The notes beneath the pieces are model-generated. The model worked only from the letters and a program-made list of their open reading frames with translations. It ran no database searches and was not told where the DNA came from. A DNA stretch of 5,925 nt from DATDRQ01 sp035291645 (GTDB lineage Bacteria > Chloroflexota > Anaerolineae > Anaerolineales > UBA4823), in assembly GCA_035291645.1 (NCBI GenBank), contig DATDRQ010000339.1, positions 1 through 5,925 on the forward strand. The letters are read 5' to 3'. This document shows, piece by piece, positions 5,062 through 5,925 of the stretch. Each line of letters begins with the position of its first letter. Position 1 is the stretch's first letter. Made by a program: the position numbers and the translations under genes.

Positions 5062-5925
5062 ATGGACTCAATCCCCCTTTACAGCCTGCGCGCTACCGAA
5101 GTCTTCCGGGAGTTGGAGACTTCTGCCGCTGGCCTCTCTTCTGGTGAGGCGGACGCGCGCCGGGATCTGTATGGCGATAACATCCTCAGCGAGCCGCCTA
5201 CCGAATCCCGCTGGCGATCGTTAATCGGATACCTGGCCCACCCGATGGCGCTTATCCTGTGGGGAGCCGGCGTGCTGGCCTTCGTCGCCCGCCAGCCGGC
5301 CCTGGGAGTCGTCATCTGGGTGATCGTCCTGCTCAACGCAGCGCTCACCTTCTGGCAGGAGTATCGCGCCGCGCAGGCTGTACGCGCCCTGCGCGAGCTC
5401 CTGCCGGCTTACGCCCGGCTGGTGCGCAGTGGTGGCGAGGCCATGGTCCCGACCGACGAGATCGTCCCCGGGGATATCTTAGTCCTGGCCGAGGGCGACA
5501 ACATCCCGGCCGACGCCCGCGTGATCGAAGAATACGGCCTGCGCACCAACAACGCCAACCTGACCGGGGAAGCCATACCGGCGCGCAAAACGGCTGACGC
5601 CTCGCTGCGGGAAGGGATCAGCGAGATCGAGCGCCCGAACCTGGTCTTCGCCGGCAGCTCCGTGTATTCCGGTACGGGGCGAGCGGTCGTGTACGCCACC
5701 GGGATGCTGACCCAATTCGGGCGGATAGCCCACCTGACGCAGGCCGTCCCGCAAATCCCCAGCCGGTTGCAGCGCGAGCTCAGCCGCACCAGCCATGTGA
5801 TCTCCCTGCTGGCGCTGGGTGTGGCTGCGATCGTCTTCGTGGTGGGCGTCTTCGACGTCGGGCTAAAGGGGTTCGAAGCCTTCCTGCTGGCCTTGGGAAT
5901 CCTGGTGGCGGCTGTCCCAGAAGGT
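5062..5925 (+). CDS. P-type cation-transporting ATPase (P2-like), N-terminal part, runs off window end
   Basis: The 288 visible residues (start MDSIPLYSLR) are the N-terminal third of a P-type pump that uses ATP to move cations across the membrane. In order: a cation-ATPase N-terminal domain (about 6-55, with LSSGEADARRDLYGDN), TM1-TM2 (about 57-98), the actuator domain with PGDILVLAEGDNIPADARV (136-154) and the dephosphorylation motif LTGEAIP (167-173), TM3 (about 245-265), and TM4 ending in AAVPEG (283-288), the ion-binding Pro-Glu-Gly of the P2 class (Ca2+, Na+/K+ and related pumps). The DKTGT phosphorylation site and the TM5/TM6 ligands lie beyond the window, so the ion is undetermined. 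The frame upstream is closed by TAG at 4996 and the ATG at 5062 is the first start after it. No Shine-Dalgarno is evident, so initiation may rely on weak structure or another mechanism. Its position beside K+-type importers suggests monovalent-cation or Ca2+ homeostasis. Confidence 0.88.
   Translation, partial: MDSIPLYSLRATEVFRELETSAAGLSSGEADARRDLYGDNILSEPPTESRWRSLIGYLAHPMALILWGAGVLAFVARQPALGVVIWVIVLLNAALTFWQEYRAAQAVRALRELLPAYARLVRSGGEAMVPTDEIVPGDILVLAEGDNIPADARVIEEYGLRTNNANLTGEAIPARKTADASLREGISEIERPNLVFAGSSVYSGTGRAVVYATGMLTQFGRIAHLTQAVPQIPSRLQRELSRTSHVISLLALGVAAIVFVVGVFDVGLKGFEAFLLALGILVAAVPEG

Noticed and set aside
5003..5224. 73-codon open frame on the + strand
   Set aside because: It overlaps the P-type ATPase start in another frame; the ATPase frame carries clear domain motifs and continues to the window end.

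Overview
The window looks like a piece of a bacterial chromosome devoted to monovalent-cation homeostasis. Everything recognised is on the + strand. Base composition is moderately GC-rich. The general look (APC-type permeases with NEGGGS and QDY-LT motifs, a hypothetical gene in between, weak Shine-Dalgarno sites) would suit an environmental Chloroflexota/Anaerolineae-type bacterium, but that placement is a guess from style and rests on no marker gene.

Layout: (1) Positions 1-1509 hold the 3' part of an APC-superfamily permease whose first roughly 93 codons lie outside the window. (2) Positions 1510-1912 are intergenic. They hold a strong bulged hairpin (1662-1694) that looks like an intrinsic terminator, a longer stem enclosing it (1637-1719), an extended -10 promoter (about 1786-1814) and a possibly structured leader (1831-1884). 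(3) Positions 1913-3037 encode a 374-residue soluble protein that I do not recognise. (4) After a 21-nt gap, probably in the same transcript, 3059-4882 encode a second, full-length permease paralogous to the first. (5) Positions 4883-5061 hold a second candidate promoter (4972-5001) and an inverted repeat (5006-5051). (6) From 5062 to the window end is the N-terminal part of a P-type cation-pumping ATPase.

The two permeases resemble Bacillus KimA (YdaO), the high-affinity K+/H+ symporter of the KUP branch of the APC superfamily. Residues recalled as the K+ sites of KimA (D36, Y43, D117, T121, S125, T230, E233, Y377) have equivalents at the same spacing in the complete copy, with one T-to-S swap. 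The first copy keeps all of those that fall inside the window. Both copies have a short C-terminal tail with its own conserved motif, and I see no clear universal-stress-like cytosolic domain. The complete copy also has an extra N-terminal hydrophobic segment.

Working model (inference): an ion-homeostasis cluster in which two KimA-like importers, one co-transcribed with an uncharacterised soluble partner, act beside a P-type ATPase. The unexplained parts are the 374-residue protein, the divergence of the two paralogues and the structured leaders.
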